The notes: a model not told the origin generated them from the sequence alone. A stretch of DNA of 64,000 nt from Myxococcaceae bacterium (GCA_017881265.1 JADGRA010000066.1:62001-126000), one strand, 5' to 3'; positions 33,445-43,798 are shown, counted from the first letter of the stretch. Translations and numbers: made by a program.

Positions 33445-34797
33445 TCAGCTGGCGCTCGGCAGTCGGTTCACCCCGAGGCAGAAGCGGAGGGCGTTGCGGA
33501 GGCCGGGCCAGCGGAACTCGAAGCCGGCCGCCAGCAGCCCCCGCGGGAACACGCGCGCGGAGGCCAGGACGGTAGCGGTCCCCATCTCCCCGAAGAGGGC
33601 CTGCACCGCCGGCGACGGCACGGGAAACGGCGTCGGGCGGTGCAGCACTTCTCCTAGCGCCTGGGTGAAGGCCCGGTTGGTGGCCGCCTCGGGCGCGGTG
33701 AGATTCAACGGGCCGCGGACGGAAGCGCGGCGGAGGGCGAAGTGAATGGCGCCGACGACGTCCTCGAGCGCAATCCAGCTGTAGTACTGCTGGCCGCTGC
33801 CCACCCGGCCGCCAAGGCCGGCGCGGAAGATGGGGGCCAGCTTGGCCAGCGCTCCGCCATTCGGGCTCAGCACCAGGCCGGTCCGCAGGGTGACGAGGCG
33901 CACGCCCAGTGCCTCCACCGGTCGTGCCGCCGCCTCCCAGGCCTGGCAGACGTCGGCCAGGAAGCCGCGGCCCGGGGCTGACGACTCGTCCAGGGCTTCG
34001 TCCCCGCGGGTTCCGTACACGCCGGTGGCCGATGCGGCGACCAGCACCGGCGGTGGGCGGCGACAGCCCCGCAGGGCTTCCACCAGGCCCGCGGTCGTCT
34101 CCACGCGGCTCCGGGTGATTTCTTCCTTTCGCGCCGGGCTCCACCGGCCGTCGGCCAGGGAGGCGCCCGCTAGGTGCACCACCGCGTCCAGGTCCTCAAG
34201 GAGGCCGGGCGTGTAGCCCGAGCGCGGGAGCGGCTTCACGGTGTGCCCGCCGGTGGTGAGGAAGTGGGTGAGTGCCGTGCCGATGAGGCCGTGGGAGCCA
34301 GAGATGCCCACGCGGAGCTCCGGCCCAGGCAGCGCGCCGTGCCGAGCGAGGTCCGCGGCGAGGAGGGCGTGCCGGTAGGCGAAGAGCGACTCCAGCTTGC
34401 CCCGCGCAAGCGCACTCCCGCCCAGGGCGCCAAGCCAGCCCAGCGGCAGCCGGTAGTGGACCTCGTCCTCGAGGAAGGAGCGGTCGGGCCCCTCCGGCAC
34501 CATGCGGTGCGTCTGCTCCCAGAAGGCGAAGGGGCCCGACTCCTGCCGGTCGCTGAAGGAGACCCCGTCGTCGAACGCGGTGTGCACGGCCACCCAGGTG
34601 CGCGGCAGCGGGCCGAGGTGCATCCGCAACACGGTGCGCGCCCCCACCTCCAGGCCGCCGGTGCGTTCCACCACCTGGACCGGGTCAAACGGGGGGTTGA
34701 GGCGCTCGAAGGCACCGGGGCGGCCGTGCCAGTCGAAGACGGCGCGGGCACTGGCCGGCATCGGGCTATGGGCAAGGTACCGCTCGGTCTGCGCCAT
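33445..34797 (-). CDS. TIGR01777-type protein: SRPBCC domain plus NAD-dependent epimerase
   Basis: A 450-residue two-domain protein. Residues 1-155 form a START/SRPBCC ligand-binding domain (RYLAHSPMPASARAVFDWHGRPGAF). Residues 160-450 are an epimerase-like Rossmann domain (VGISGSHGLIGTALTHFL; VVHLAGASLADGRW; SATGVYG) ending in the DUF1731 region (GLLAAGFEFRWPGLRNAL). E. coli YfcH is the single-domain relative, of unknown substrate; a role in cell division or nucleotide-sugar chemistry has only been proposed. The ATG at 34797 is preferred over an upstream in-frame one at 34827. Confidence 0.88.
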   Translation of the reverse strand: MAQTERYLAHSPMPASARAVFDWHGRPGAFERLNPPFDPVQVVERTGGLEVGARTVLRMHLGPLPRTWVAVHTAFDDGVSFSDRQESGPFAFWEQTHRMVPEGPDRSFLEDEVHYRLPLGWLGALGGSALARGKLESLFAYRHALLAADLARHGALPGPELRVGISGSHGLIGTALTHFLTTGGHTVKPLPRSGYTPGLLEDLDAVVHLAGASLADGRWSPARKEEITRSRVETTAGLVEALRGCRRPPPVLVAASATGVYGTRGDEALDESSAPGRGFLADVCQAWEAAARPVEALGVRLVTLRTGLVLSPNGGALAKLAPIFRAGLGGRVGSGQQYYSWIALEDVVGAIHFALRRASVRGPLNLTAPEAATNRAFTQALGEVLHRPTPFPVPSPAVQALFGEMGTATVLASARVFPRGLLAAGFEFRWPGLRNALRFCLGVNRLPSAS

Positions 34798-34826
34798 GGG
34801 GCTCCTCTGCCGCGACCCGGGAAGCA

Positions 34827-34856
34827 TTGTTCAGGAGCCGCTCGACATGCTTACTA
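34827..34856 (+). promoter_or_regulatory. Possible promoter for tsaC
   Basis: TTGTTC (34827-34832) and TTACTA (34851-34856) are spaced by 18 bases and sit just before the ribosome-binding site of tsaC. They also follow half of an inverted repeat GGCTCCT/AGGAGCC (34800-34806, 34833-34839). Weak match, judged only by eye. Confidence 0.3.
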
Positions 34857-34881
34857 GCGCTCCCATGGAGGAATATCCCTT

Positions 34882-35874
34882 CTGAAAGCGCTGCCTGTTC
34901 CCGAGCCACCGACGGCCGAAGCGCTGCAGCGTGCGGTGGAGGTGCTTCGCCGCGGGGGCCTGGTGGGCCTCCCCACCGAGACGGTCTACGGACTGGCGGC
35001 GGATGCCGAGAACGAGCTCGCGGTGCGCCGGATTTTTGCGGTCAAGGGACGGCCGTCCACCCACCCCCTCATCGTCCACCTCGCCAACGTCGATGCGGTG
35101 CGCACCTGGGTGGCCCGTCTTCCGCCAGAGGCGGAGGCACTCGCCGCGGCCTTCTGGCCCGGCCCCCTGACGCTGGTGCTGCCGCGGTCCACGCGCGCCT
35201 CGGACACCGTCACCGGGGGCCAGGGGACGGTGGCGGTGCGCGTCCCGGCCCACCCGGTGGCGCAGTCGGTGCTGGCTGCCTTCGGCGGTGGCCTTGCGGC
35301 ACCCAGCGCGAACCGCTTCGGCCGGGTGTCACCGACGCGCGCCGAGCACGTGGTGGCGGACCTCGGCGGCGACGTCGACCTGGTCCTCGATGGCGGGCCC
35401 TCGCGGGTGGGCGTCGAGTCCACCATCGTGGATTTGAGCGGACCGGCGCCGGCCTTGCTGCGGCCAGGCGGGGTGACGCGGGAGGCCCTGGAGAAGGTGC
35501 TGGGGGGGCCGCTGCCAAACCGCGCCACCAATGACGTGCGCGCGCCGGGGATGCTTCCCTCCCACTACGCGCCCCGCGCCGGCCTGGTGCTGGCAAACCG
35601 AAGCGAGGCCGCCGGGCTCGCGGCGGAGCTCCTCTCCGCCGGCAGGCGCGTCGCGGTGTGTGCCCCCGAGGGGCTCGCCACCCCGCCGGGCGCCGTTCAC
35701 CTCGCCGTGCCGGAGGATGTCCCGGGCCTTGCCCGCTCTCTCTACCAGTTGCTGCGGTCCGTCGACGCGGCCCAGGTGGACGTCGCCGTGGTGGTGGTGC
35801 CGGAGGAGGCTGGCCTGGGCCTGGCCGTGCTGGACAGGCTCCGTCGCGCCGCTGCGCCGCGTGGCCCGGGGTGA
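34882..35874 (+). CDS. tsaC: L-threonylcarbamoyladenylate synthase TsaC/Sua5 (apparent CTG start)
   Basis: The enzyme makes threonylcarbamoyl-AMP from Thr, bicarbonate and ATP for the t6A37 modification of tRNA. The YrdC domain shows GLPTETVYGLAADA, KGRPSTHPLIVH and APSANRFGRVSPT; the roughly 110-residue C-terminal region is the Sua5 domain. The first canonical start in frame is a GTG at 34936, which has no ribosome-binding site and would cut the first helix. A CTG at 34882 follows GGAGGAA (34867-34873) and gives a normal N-terminus (LKALPVPEPPTAEALQRAVE). No ATG, GTG or TTG occurs between the in-frame TAG at 34855 and 34936. Length from CTG: 330 residues. Confidence 0.85.
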   Translation: MKALPVPEPPTAEALQRAVEVLRRGGLVGLPTETVYGLAADAENELAVRRIFAVKGRPSTHPLIVHLANVDAVRTWVARLPPEAEALAAAFWPGPLTLVLPRSTRASDTVTGGQGTVAVRVPAHPVAQSVLAAFGGGLAAPSANRFGRVSPTRAEHVVADLGGDVDLVLDGGPSRVGVESTIVDLSGPAPALLRPGGVTREALEKVLGGPLPNRATNDVRAPGMLPSHYAPRAGLVLANRSEAAGLAAELLSAGRRVAVCAPEGLATPPGAVHLAVPEDVPGLARSLYQLLRSVDAAQVDVAVVVVPEEAGLGLAVLDRLRRAAAPRGPG

Positions 35875-35890
35875 GGCCGGCACCGGCAAC

Positions 35891-36946
35891 TCAGGCGGCC
35901 GCCTCGTCCACGCTGGAGAGGCGGCTGCCCTCGCGCACCAACTGGACCAGCGCACGCACCCAGGCTGGGTGGGCATTGAGGCTGGGAACCAGCGTCAGCG
36001 ACTCTCCCCCGGCACGGAGGAAGTCCTGCTGGGCACGGATGCCGATTTCCTCCAGCGTCTCGAGGCAGTCGGCGACGAAGGCCGGGCACAGCACCGCCAG
36101 CCGACGGACGCCCTTCTGCACCAGCTCCGGCAGCAAGAGGTCCGTGTAGGGCTTCAGCCAGGGCGTCCGGCCGAGCCGGGACTGGAAGCTGACGGTGAAG
36201 TCCTCGGCCTTCACGCCAAGTCGGCCGGCGAGCGAGCGGGCCGTGCTGAAGCACTGGGCCCGGTAGCACCAGCGGTTTTCCGGGACGGCCACGTCACAGC
36301 ACCCGGCGGACTGCAGGCAGTGCTTTCCGGAGACGTCGCTCTTGAGGACCTGCCGCTCGGGGAGGCCATGGAAGCTGAACAGCACGTGGTCCGGTTGCGC
36401 CTGCGCCAGGACGGGACGCGCCACCTCGACCCACGCGTCGAGGAAGGCCGGATGGTCGAAGAAGGGCTGCACCACGCGCAGGGCCGGAACATTCCACGCG
36501 GCTCCCGAAAGCTGCTGGACACGCTCCAGCGTGGAGCCGGTCGAGCTGGAGGCGTACTGCGGGTACAGGGGCAAGAGGGTGATGGTGCGCGCGCCGGCCG
36601 TAGCGAGCTTCTCCAGCGCGGACGCCAGGGAGGGATTGCCGTAGCGCATCCCGAGCTCCACCACCCACCGCGGCCCGAGCGCATGGGCGAGCTGCGCCGC
36701 CAGCGCACGGCCGTGGACGAGCAACGGGGACCCCTCCTCGGTCCACACCTTGCGGTAGGCCTCGGCGGAGCGCGCCGGCCGGGTGGGCAGAATGAGCAGC
36801 TCGAGCAGCGCCCAGCGCAGGGGGGCGGGGATGTCCAGCACGCGTGGGTCGAAGAGAAACTCGCGCAGGTACCGACGCACGTCGCCCGTCTCCGGTGCGT
36901 CGGGCGTGCCCAGGTTCACCAGCAGCAGCCCTTGTCGTTCGTCCAT
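35891..36946 (-). CDS. hemH: Ferrochelatase with internal Cys cluster
   Basis: This 351-residue enzyme inserts Fe2+ into protoporphyrin IX, the last step of protohaem synthesis. It shows the N-terminal LLLVNLGTPDAPE, the catalytic His in LFSFHGLPERQ and the conserved Glu of CLETLEEIG. Just after the His lies KHCLQSAGCCDVAVPENRWC and then YRAQC, a Cys-rich segment of about 25 residues. It matches the internal [2Fe-2S] site described for Myxococcus xanthus ferrochelatase rather than the C-terminal type. Its ATG overlaps the apaG stop (ATGA). Confidence 0.95.
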   Translation of the reverse strand: MDERQGLLLVNLGTPDAPETGDVRRYLREFLFDPRVLDIPAPLRWALLELLILPTRPARSAEAYRKVWTEEGSPLLVHGRALAAQLAHALGPRWVVELGMRYGNPSLASALEKLATAGARTITLLPLYPQYASSSTGSTLERVQQLSGAAWNVPALRVVQPFFDHPAFLDAWVEVARPVLAQAQPDHVLFSFHGLPERQVLKSDVSGKHCLQSAGCCDVAVPENRWCYRAQCFSTARSLAGRLGVKAEDFTVSFQSRLGRTPWLKPYTDLLLPELVQKGVRRLAVLCPAFVADCLETLEEIGIRAQQDFLRAGGESLTLVPSLNAHPAWVRALVQLVREGSRLSSVDEAAA

Positions 36947-37329
36947 CAGTGCAAGGCGTGCGGCTGGGTGAGAGCAAAGTCGGCGATGATGGCGTCGAAG
37001 CGCTTCCCGTTCGGCCGTTCCATCTGGTAGCTGCCGCGCATCGTCCCGAAGGGCGTGCGGAGCATCGCCCAGCTTGCGTACTCGAAGCGGTCGCCCGGGT
37101 TGAGGCGTGGCTGCTTGCCCACCACGCCTTCGCCGCGCACCTCCTGCACGTTGCCGTTGGCGTCGGTGATGACCCAGTGGCGCGTTCGCAGGTGGGCTGG
37201 CTCGTTGCCCAGGTTGACAATCTCCACCCGGTAGTTGAAGGCGAACTGCCCGCTCTCTGGCGAGCTACGCTCGGGCCAGAATGAGGGCTTCACCGTCACT
37301 CGGATTCCGTCGGTGGTGGTGCTGGACAT
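36946..37329 (-). CDS. apaG: ApaG-family protein
   Basis: A 127-residue single-domain ApaG/FBXO3-like beta-sandwich protein (IRVTVKPSFWPERSSPE; FNYRVEIVNLGNEPAHLRTRHWVITDANG; EVRGEGVVGKQPRLNPGDRFEYASW; GTMRGSYQMER). The GVVGxxPxLxPG stretch is the family hallmark. ApaG is linked to Mg2+/Co2+ resistance and diadenosine-polyphosphate levels in enterobacteria, with no established reaction. It is translationally coupled to hemH downstream. Confidence 0.93.
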   Translation of the reverse strand: MSSTTTDGIRVTVKPSFWPERSSPESGQFAFNYRVEIVNLGNEPAHLRTRHWVITDANGNVQEVRGEGVVGKQPRLNPGDRFEYASWAMLRTPFGTMRGSYQMERPNGKRFDAIIADFALTQPHALH

Positions 37330-37388
37330 TCGGACGGACGACAGAATCCCAGGGACATCGCGCGGCTGCAACACCGGCGTTGGGCCGT

Positions 37389-38315
37389 TCAGGCCCCGGC
37401 CCGGGGCGGACGGACGCTGGAGGCCAGAACGGCGGTCGCAAGCAGGCCGGCGATGACGAGGAGCGAGAGCCACAGCGGAACGTGCAGCCAGGGGTCGAGC
37501 ACCATCTTCGCACCGACGAAGGCCAGCACGGCCGCCAGCGCCGGCTTGAGGTACGCCATCCGGCGCATCATCCCTTCGAGGACCAAGAACAACGACCGGA
37601 GCCCGAGGACGGCGCAGACGTTGCTGGTGACAACGATGAAGGTGTCCTGGCTCATGCCCAGCACGGCGGGAATGGAGTCGAAGGCGAAGAGCAGGTCCGT
37701 CGTCTCCACCATCACCAGCACGAGGAACAGGGGCGTGACGAAGAGCCGTCCGTGCTCCCGGACGACGAGGGCGAATTGTCCGGTGGCCGGGCCCTCGGTC
37801 ATGGGCAGGAAGCGTCGGGCTGCCCGGACGACGGCGTTCTCGCGCGGAGCAACCTCCCCCTCGGCCGGCTGCCACAGCAGCTTCACCGCGGTGAAGAGGA
37901 GCAGGCCGCCGAAGGGGACGAGCAGCCACTGGAAGCGACGCACCAGCGCTGCGCCGGAGAAGAGGAGGCATCCGCGCAGCACCACCGCCCCCAGCACGCC
38001 CCACAGGAGAAGCGGGCGCCGGTGCTCGGGACGCACCCGGAAGGCCTCGAAGAGCATCAGGAAGACGAAGAGGTTGTCGACGCTGAGGGCGTACTCGACC
38101 AGGTAGCTGCCGAAGAACTGAAGTCCGGCGTCAGCGCCCCGCACCGCCCACACCGCCCCCCCCAGGGCCACGCTGAGGGTGACCCACAGCGCCACCCAGC
38201 CGACGGCCTCGCGCTGGCTGGGGGCCCTGGCCTGGCGGCCGGCCAGCCCGAGGTCGAGGGCAAGTACGCCCAGCACCCCCACGCAGAAGGCCACCCAGGC
38301 CACGGTGGCAGTCAC
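37389..38315 (-). CDS. TerC-family membrane protein
   Basis: A 308-residue protein with eight or nine transmembrane helices. It has the two acidic TerC motifs, EYALSVDNLFVFLMLF and VETTDLLFAFDSIPAVLG. TerC proteins are metal exporters (Mn2+ in the Alx/YceF group) that help metallate secreted proteins; tellurite resistance requires other ter genes, which are absent. It lies 60 bases upstream of apaG and about 40 downstream of glgX. Confidence 0.92.
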   Translation of the reverse strand: MTATVAWVAFCVGVLGVLALDLGLAGRQARAPSQREAVGWVALWVTLSVALGGAVWAVRGADAGLQFFGSYLVEYALSVDNLFVFLMLFEAFRVRPEHRRPLLLWGVLGAVVLRGCLLFSGAALVRRFQWLLVPFGGLLLFTAVKLLWQPAEGEVAPRENAVVRAARRFLPMTEGPATGQFALVVREHGRLFVTPLFLVLVMVETTDLLFAFDSIPAVLGMSQDTFIVVTSNVCAVLGLRSLFLVLEGMMRRMAYLKPALAAVLAFVGAKMVLDPWLHVPLWLSLLVIAGLLATAVLASSVRPPRAGA

Positions 38316-38352
38316 TTCGCGCCCTCCCGTTGGCCCGCGCCCTCCACCGCGG

Positions 38353-40500
<2,148 letters not shown>

Positions 40501-40566
40501 GCCTCCCCTTGCCCGTCGCCGGTTGTAGCCTGACGCTGCCGGTGGGGCGGGTAGAATCGTGAGGGG

Positions 40567-41556
40567 ATGTCCTCTGCCACCCCGCGTTGCACGCTGCACC
40601 CCCGGCGGCCGGCGGGCTGGCGGTGCATGGCCTGCCACCAGAATCTCTGCCCGGGGTGCCTGGTAGAGGTGGAGCTTCGTCCCACTGCCTACGTGCGCTG
40701 CGGCCCTTGCGGGGCGGCCGTCGAGGTCCTGACCCGCCCGGGGTCGGACGTCTCCTTCGCCCGGGCGCTGCGGGGAGCACTGCGCTTGGCGGTGGGCCTT
40801 CCGGGCCTGCTCCTTGTCTTCGCCCTGGCCGCCGCGGCGGCCGAGCTGGACCGCCAGTCCTCTCCCCTGCGCGAGGGCGCACTGCTGCTGTGGAGTGCGG
40901 CGGCCTGGCTTGTGGGGGTGGCCATCGTCCGCACCACGGCCGAGGGCCAAGTGACGCTGCAGGGCGCCCCGGCGAACGCCTGGCCCGAGTTGGTGCGGCC
41001 CGCCCTCCTTCTGGCCGCGCTCACGGCGCCCGCCCTGGCCGTGCCGCGGACGGGCTTTCTGGGAGCTGGGCTGGTGGTGCTCGCGACGCCGCTTCTGGTG
41101 CCATTGGCGCTCGGCGTCCTTTCGCTGCGGCCGCTCCGGGAAGCCCTCTCGCCCGCTGCGGCAATTCGGAGGTTGCGCGAACTCGGGCAAGACGGCGCAC
41201 GCGCGGTGGCCTGCGTCCTGGCCGTGTGGCTCTTCGCCCGCATGCTGGGCGGGCTCGCCGAGGCACCCCCCACCGAGGTGCCCGGCCTCTGGACGAAGAC
41301 GCTGGGCGCGCTCGGGGCCTTCTCTCTCTTCCTCGTGCCACGCGTGCTGGGGCTACTGGTGGAGACGCGGGGCGAGGCACTGGACTACCCATTCCGCACG
41401 GCCCGGGCCGTCCCTGTGCTTCCTGGCGCGCGGGCGGAGGTGCGCGTGCCCTACCAACCCCCCGCCGCCCGGCCGCGCGCCCGGCCCGAGCCCATCTCCC
41501 TGGAGGAGACGTCGGCTGAGGAACCCTTCGCACCGCGCGGGCCGAAGGGCACCTAG
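40567..41556 (+). CDS. Zinc-finger (B-box-like) integral membrane protein
   Basis: This 329-residue protein begins with Cys/His pairs (C8, H11, C20, C23, C28, C31, then C45 and C48) in the order seen in B-box-like zinc ribbons (RCTLHPRRPAGWRCMACHQN; CPGC). About 220 residues with five or six hydrophobic helices follow, then a basic and acidic disordered tail. The zinc domain should lie in the cytoplasm. Similar zinc-ribbon membrane proteins of unknown role are common in myxobacteria. GAGGGG abuts the ATG with almost no spacer, which is unusual. Confidence 0.65.
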   Translation: MSSATPRCTLHPRRPAGWRCMACHQNLCPGCLVEVELRPTAYVRCGPCGAAVEVLTRPGSDVSFARALRGALRLAVGLPGLLLVFALAAAAAELDRQSSPLREGALLLWSAAAWLVGVAIVRTTAEGQVTLQGAPANAWPELVRPALLLAALTAPALAVPRTGFLGAGLVVLATPLLVPLALGVLSLRPLREALSPAAAIRRLRELGQDGARAVACVLAVWLFARMLGGLAEAPPTEVPGLWTKTLGALGAFSLFLVPRVLGLLVETRGEALDYPFRTARAVPVLPGARAEVRVPYQPPAARPRARPEPISLEETSAEEPFAPRGPKGT

Positions 41557-41572
41557 GACGCGCCGGGGGACC

Positions 41573-42064
41573 TCAGGCAGGTCCGGCAGCGACGCGCAGC
41601 GGCTGGCCCGCGGTGCCCTTCGGCCAGCGGGAGAACAGGAGCCGGTCCAAGGAGACGGCCCCGGCGCCGGCCACCACCAGCCAGACGAAGCAGGCCAGGT
41701 AGGTGAACTCGCTGAAGCCGAAAAGGGTGGCCACGCCGTCGATGTCGCCCCGCTTGGCCGTCAAGATGGCCACCAGCATGCTGAAGGCCAAGGGCAGGGC
41801 GGCCAGTCGGGTGAGGAGGCCGACCAGCACCAGGCTGCCGCCGACGAACTCGGTGGTGGCGACGACGATGGCGGTGAGGCCAGGCATGGGGAGTCCGAGC
41901 TCGGTGAAGTAGCCCGTCACCTTGCCGAGGTCGTGCAGCTTGCCCCAGCCCGTCACGACGAAGACGGACGCGAGCGAAATCCGCACCAGCAGCGGGCCGA
42001 GCCACGCCAGTCGGTCCGCGGCCGACTTGGCGCGGGAAAAGAGAGTTTCGAGTGACTGGGACAT
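41573..42064 (-). CDS. DoxX-family membrane protein
   Basis: A 163-residue protein with four hydrophobic helices: LLVRISLASVFVVTGWGKL (with the typical GxxK), TAIVVATTEFVGGSLVLVGLL, AALPLAFSMLVAILTAK and TYLACFVWLVVAGAGAVSLD. DoxX proteins are associated with redox and oxidative-stress complexes; function here is not established. It is a different subgroup from the DoxX-like gene at 4598. The upstream region is long and hairpin-rich. Confidence 0.88.
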   Translation of the reverse strand: MSQSLETLFSRAKSAADRLAWLGPLLVRISLASVFVVTGWGKLHDLGKVTGYFTELGLPMPGLTAIVVATTEFVGGSLVLVGLLTRLAALPLAFSMLVAILTAKRGDIDGVATLFGFSEFTYLACFVWLVVAGAGAVSLDRLLFSRWPKGTAGQPLRVAAGPA

Positions 42065-42288
42065 GGGGAGCCTCGGGTGATGGACGTCGCTTTGTGTCCC
42101 GGAGACGTCCGGGTCGCCGACCCGGTTACAGGTGACCGGGCGCGAGGGCGCTCGCCAGCACGCTTCGGCGTGAGGAGCCGACCCTTGGCCCCGTGCGGCG
42201 CACCTAACAGAGCCCGGGCGGTCCCGTCCTTTCGGGGGGGCCGTTCGGGACGGGCCGTCCTGGGGCGGACGACTCGACGCCAAGCGCA

Positions 42289-42323
42289 ACGAGGCTCGCC
42301 TGGGGTTGGGAGGCGAGCCTCGT
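42289..42323. terminator. Strong terminator-like hairpin, 13-bp stem
   Basis: ACGAGGCTCGCCT (42289-42301) pairs perfectly with AGGCGAGCCTCGT (42311-42323) around a nine-base loop. On the + strand it is followed by CGGTTCTTGTTG, a loose U-tract; on the - strand it would end the SWIB transcript. Confidence 0.65.
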
Positions 42324-42348
42324 CGGTTCTTGTTGCTGAGCGACCCTT

Positions 42349-42367
42349 CGGAGGCATTGCGCCTCCG
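42349..42367 (-). terminator. Hairpin just after the SWIB stop codon
   Basis: CGGAGGC (42349-42355) and GCCTCCG (42361-42367) form a 7-bp stem with a five-base loop, starting about ten bases beyond the SWIB stop codon on the - strand. No U-tract; it may add to termination or protect the 3' end. Confidence 0.4.
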
Positions 42368-42377
42368 GGGCAGGCCG

Positions 42378-42683
42378 TCAGCTGAGGTGCTTGTTCACCA
42401 GCTTGGTCATCTCGAACATCGAGACCTGCTTCTTGCCGCCGAAGACGACCCTCAGTTTGTCGTCGGCGTTAATCATCCGCCTCTCCTTCGCGTCCTGGAG
42501 GTTGTTCTTGCGGATGTAGGCCCACAGCTTCTTGACCACCTCGGTGCGCGCAATCGGCTTGTTGCCAACCACCTCGGCCAGGTCCTTCGAAGGAGTCATC
42601 TCCTTCATGAAGGCGGCGTTCGGCTTGCGCTTGGTGCCAGAGGCCTTCTTTGCGCTCTTCTTGGCGGGCTTCTTAGCGGCCAT
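42378..42683 (-). CDS. SWIB/MDM2-domain protein with Lys/Ala-rich tail
   Basis: A 101-residue protein. Residues 1-25 are a Lys/Ala-rich tail like that of H1-type histones (AAKKPAKKSAKKASGTKRKP). Residues 30-101 are a SWIB domain (FMKEMTPSKDLAEVVGNKPI; EVVKKLWAYIRKNNLQD; KERRMINADDKLRVVFGG; VSMFEMTKLVNKHL). SWIB is otherwise known from eukaryotic chromatin remodellers, chlamydiae and some bacteria. A DNA-compacting or regulatory role is plausible. GGAGGAG lies upstream of the ATG; a 7-bp hairpin (42720-42737) sits in its leader. Confidence 0.88.
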   Translation of the reverse strand: MAAKKPAKKSAKKASGTKRKPNAAFMKEMTPSKDLAEVVGNKPIARTEVVKKLWAYIRKNNLQDAKERRMINADDKLRVVFGGKKQVSMFEMTKLVNKHLS

Positions 42684-42783
42684 TCGTTCGCAGTCTCCTC
42701 CCCGCTCGGGGGACGTTAGGGCTTCGTGCCCGAAGCCAGCGGCGTGACTATCAGGTTTCAGAGGGGAAAACACGGGCTACAGA

Positions 42784-42794
42784 GGTAATTTACC
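42784..42794. promoter_or_regulatory. Palindrome before the lipid cluster
   Basis: GGTAATTTACC is a perfect palindrome around a central T, in an AT-richer patch about 35 bases before the first gene of the + strand cluster. It could be an operator; no regulator gene is adjacent. Confidence 0.3.
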
Positions 42795-42826
42795 CTCGGG
42801 GAGCCAAAGTGCGGGCGGGAGATTCC

Positions 42827-43798
42827 GTGCATGTACTGGTGACGGGAGCGGCGGGTTTTCTCGGGGGAGCCCTCGTCCGGCGTCTGCTGGCGTCCGGACA
42901 TCGGGTGCGTGGACTGGCCCGCGGCGCCCTGCCGCCCCCGCCCTGGGGGGATGCGTTGGAATGGGTCCGCGGTGACGTCACCCAGGCCCCCACGCTGGGG
43001 CCGGCCCTGTCCGGTGTCGATGTTGTCTTTCACCTCGCCGGAATCCGGCGTGCGCCAGTGCGGAGCGCCTTCTTCGCCGTCAATGCCGAGGGCACGCGGA
43101 ACGTGTGTGACGCATCGTGGCGCTCCGGGGTGCGTCGCCTGGTGCTGGCCGGCTCGCTGGCTGCGGTGGGCCCCTCCCGCCCGGAGCGCCCGCACGTCGA
43201 GGGGGACGCCTTGCAGCCCGAGGAGTGGTACGGCGAGAGCAAGGCCGAGGCCGAGCGCATCGCCTTTCAGCCGCGCGGGAACCTGGAAGTGACGGTGGCG
43301 CGGCCGCCGCGCATCCTGGGCCCCGCGGACCGGGAAAACCTGGTCTTCTTCAAGCTCATCCGCCGCGGGCTGCGGCTGTCGATTGGCGGCGGGCCCAGGC
43401 CGCTTTCGGTGGTGGACGTGGACGACGTGGTCGACTTTCTGCTGCTGCTGGCCGAGCGCCCCGAAGCGGTGGGAGAGGCCTTCTTCTGCCCGGGGCCGGA
43501 GACGACGACGCTGGAGGACATCCAGGACCGGGGGGCGGCCGCGCTGGGGCTGCATCCGCGCACCCTCCGCGTCTCTCCCCGGGTGCTGCAGGCGCTGGCG
43601 GGACTGGCCGACGTGGTCTCGCGCACGACGGCACGGCACTTGCCGCTGAACCGGAAGCTGGCGAAGCAGCTGCTGGCCCCCGCCTGGACGTGCAGCGGGG
43701 AGAAGGCCGCCGCGCGCCTGGGCTGGCGGCCCCGGGTGCCCCTGCAAGACTCGATTGCACGCAGCGCCACGTGGTATCAGGCCGAGGGTTGGCTATGA
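42827..43798 (+). CDS. NAD-dependent epimerase/dehydrogenase (extended SDR)
   Basis: A 323-residue extended [24 protein letters not shown] cofactor motif, [14 protein letters not shown], and the active-site Tyr/Lys in [15 protein letters not shown]. It resembles 3-beta-hydroxysteroid-dehydrogenase or dihydroflavonol-reductase-like enzymes. The GTG at 42827 follows GGGAG and gives the usual start; another GTG at 42809, also with a ribosome-binding site, would add six residues. It opens the + strand cluster with the HAD, LarA-like and ElbD-like genes. A reductive step on a lipid carbonyl is possible. Confidence 0.83.
   Translation: MHVLVTGAAGFLGGALVRRLLASGHRVRGLARGALPPPPWGDALEWVRGDVTQAPTLGPALSGVDVVFHLAGIRRAPVRSAFFAVNAEGTRNVCDASWRSGVRRLVLAGSLAAVGPSRPERPHVEGDALQPEEWYGESKAEAERIAFQPRGNLEVTVARPPRILGPADRENLVFFKLIRRGLRLSIGGGPRPLSVVDVDDVVDFLLLLAERPEAVGEAFFCPGPETTTLEDIQDRGAAALGLHPRTLRVSPRVLQALAGLADVVSRTTARHLPLNRKLAKQLLAPAWTCSGEKAAARLGWRPRVPLQDSIARSATWYQAEGWL

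Larger units (their letters stand above)
42065..42377. other. Hairpin-rich intergenic region between doxX and the SWIB gene
   Basis: There is no gene here, but several perfect hairpins follow one another: CCGGGTC/GACCCGG (42109-42125), CCCGGT/ACCGGG (42121-42140, sharing bases with the first, so the two exclude each other), GCGAG/CTCGC (42142-42155), CACGC-TTCG-GCGTG (42159-42172) and CCCGTCC/GGACGGG (42223-42254). The terminator-like stem at 42289-42323 comes next. This could be the doxX leader or a separate small RNA. Confidence 0.4.

Noticed and set aside
37389-38315. Tellurite resistance operon
   Set aside because: Only a TerC-family gene is present; terZABDE genes are absent, so a metal-export role is more likely.
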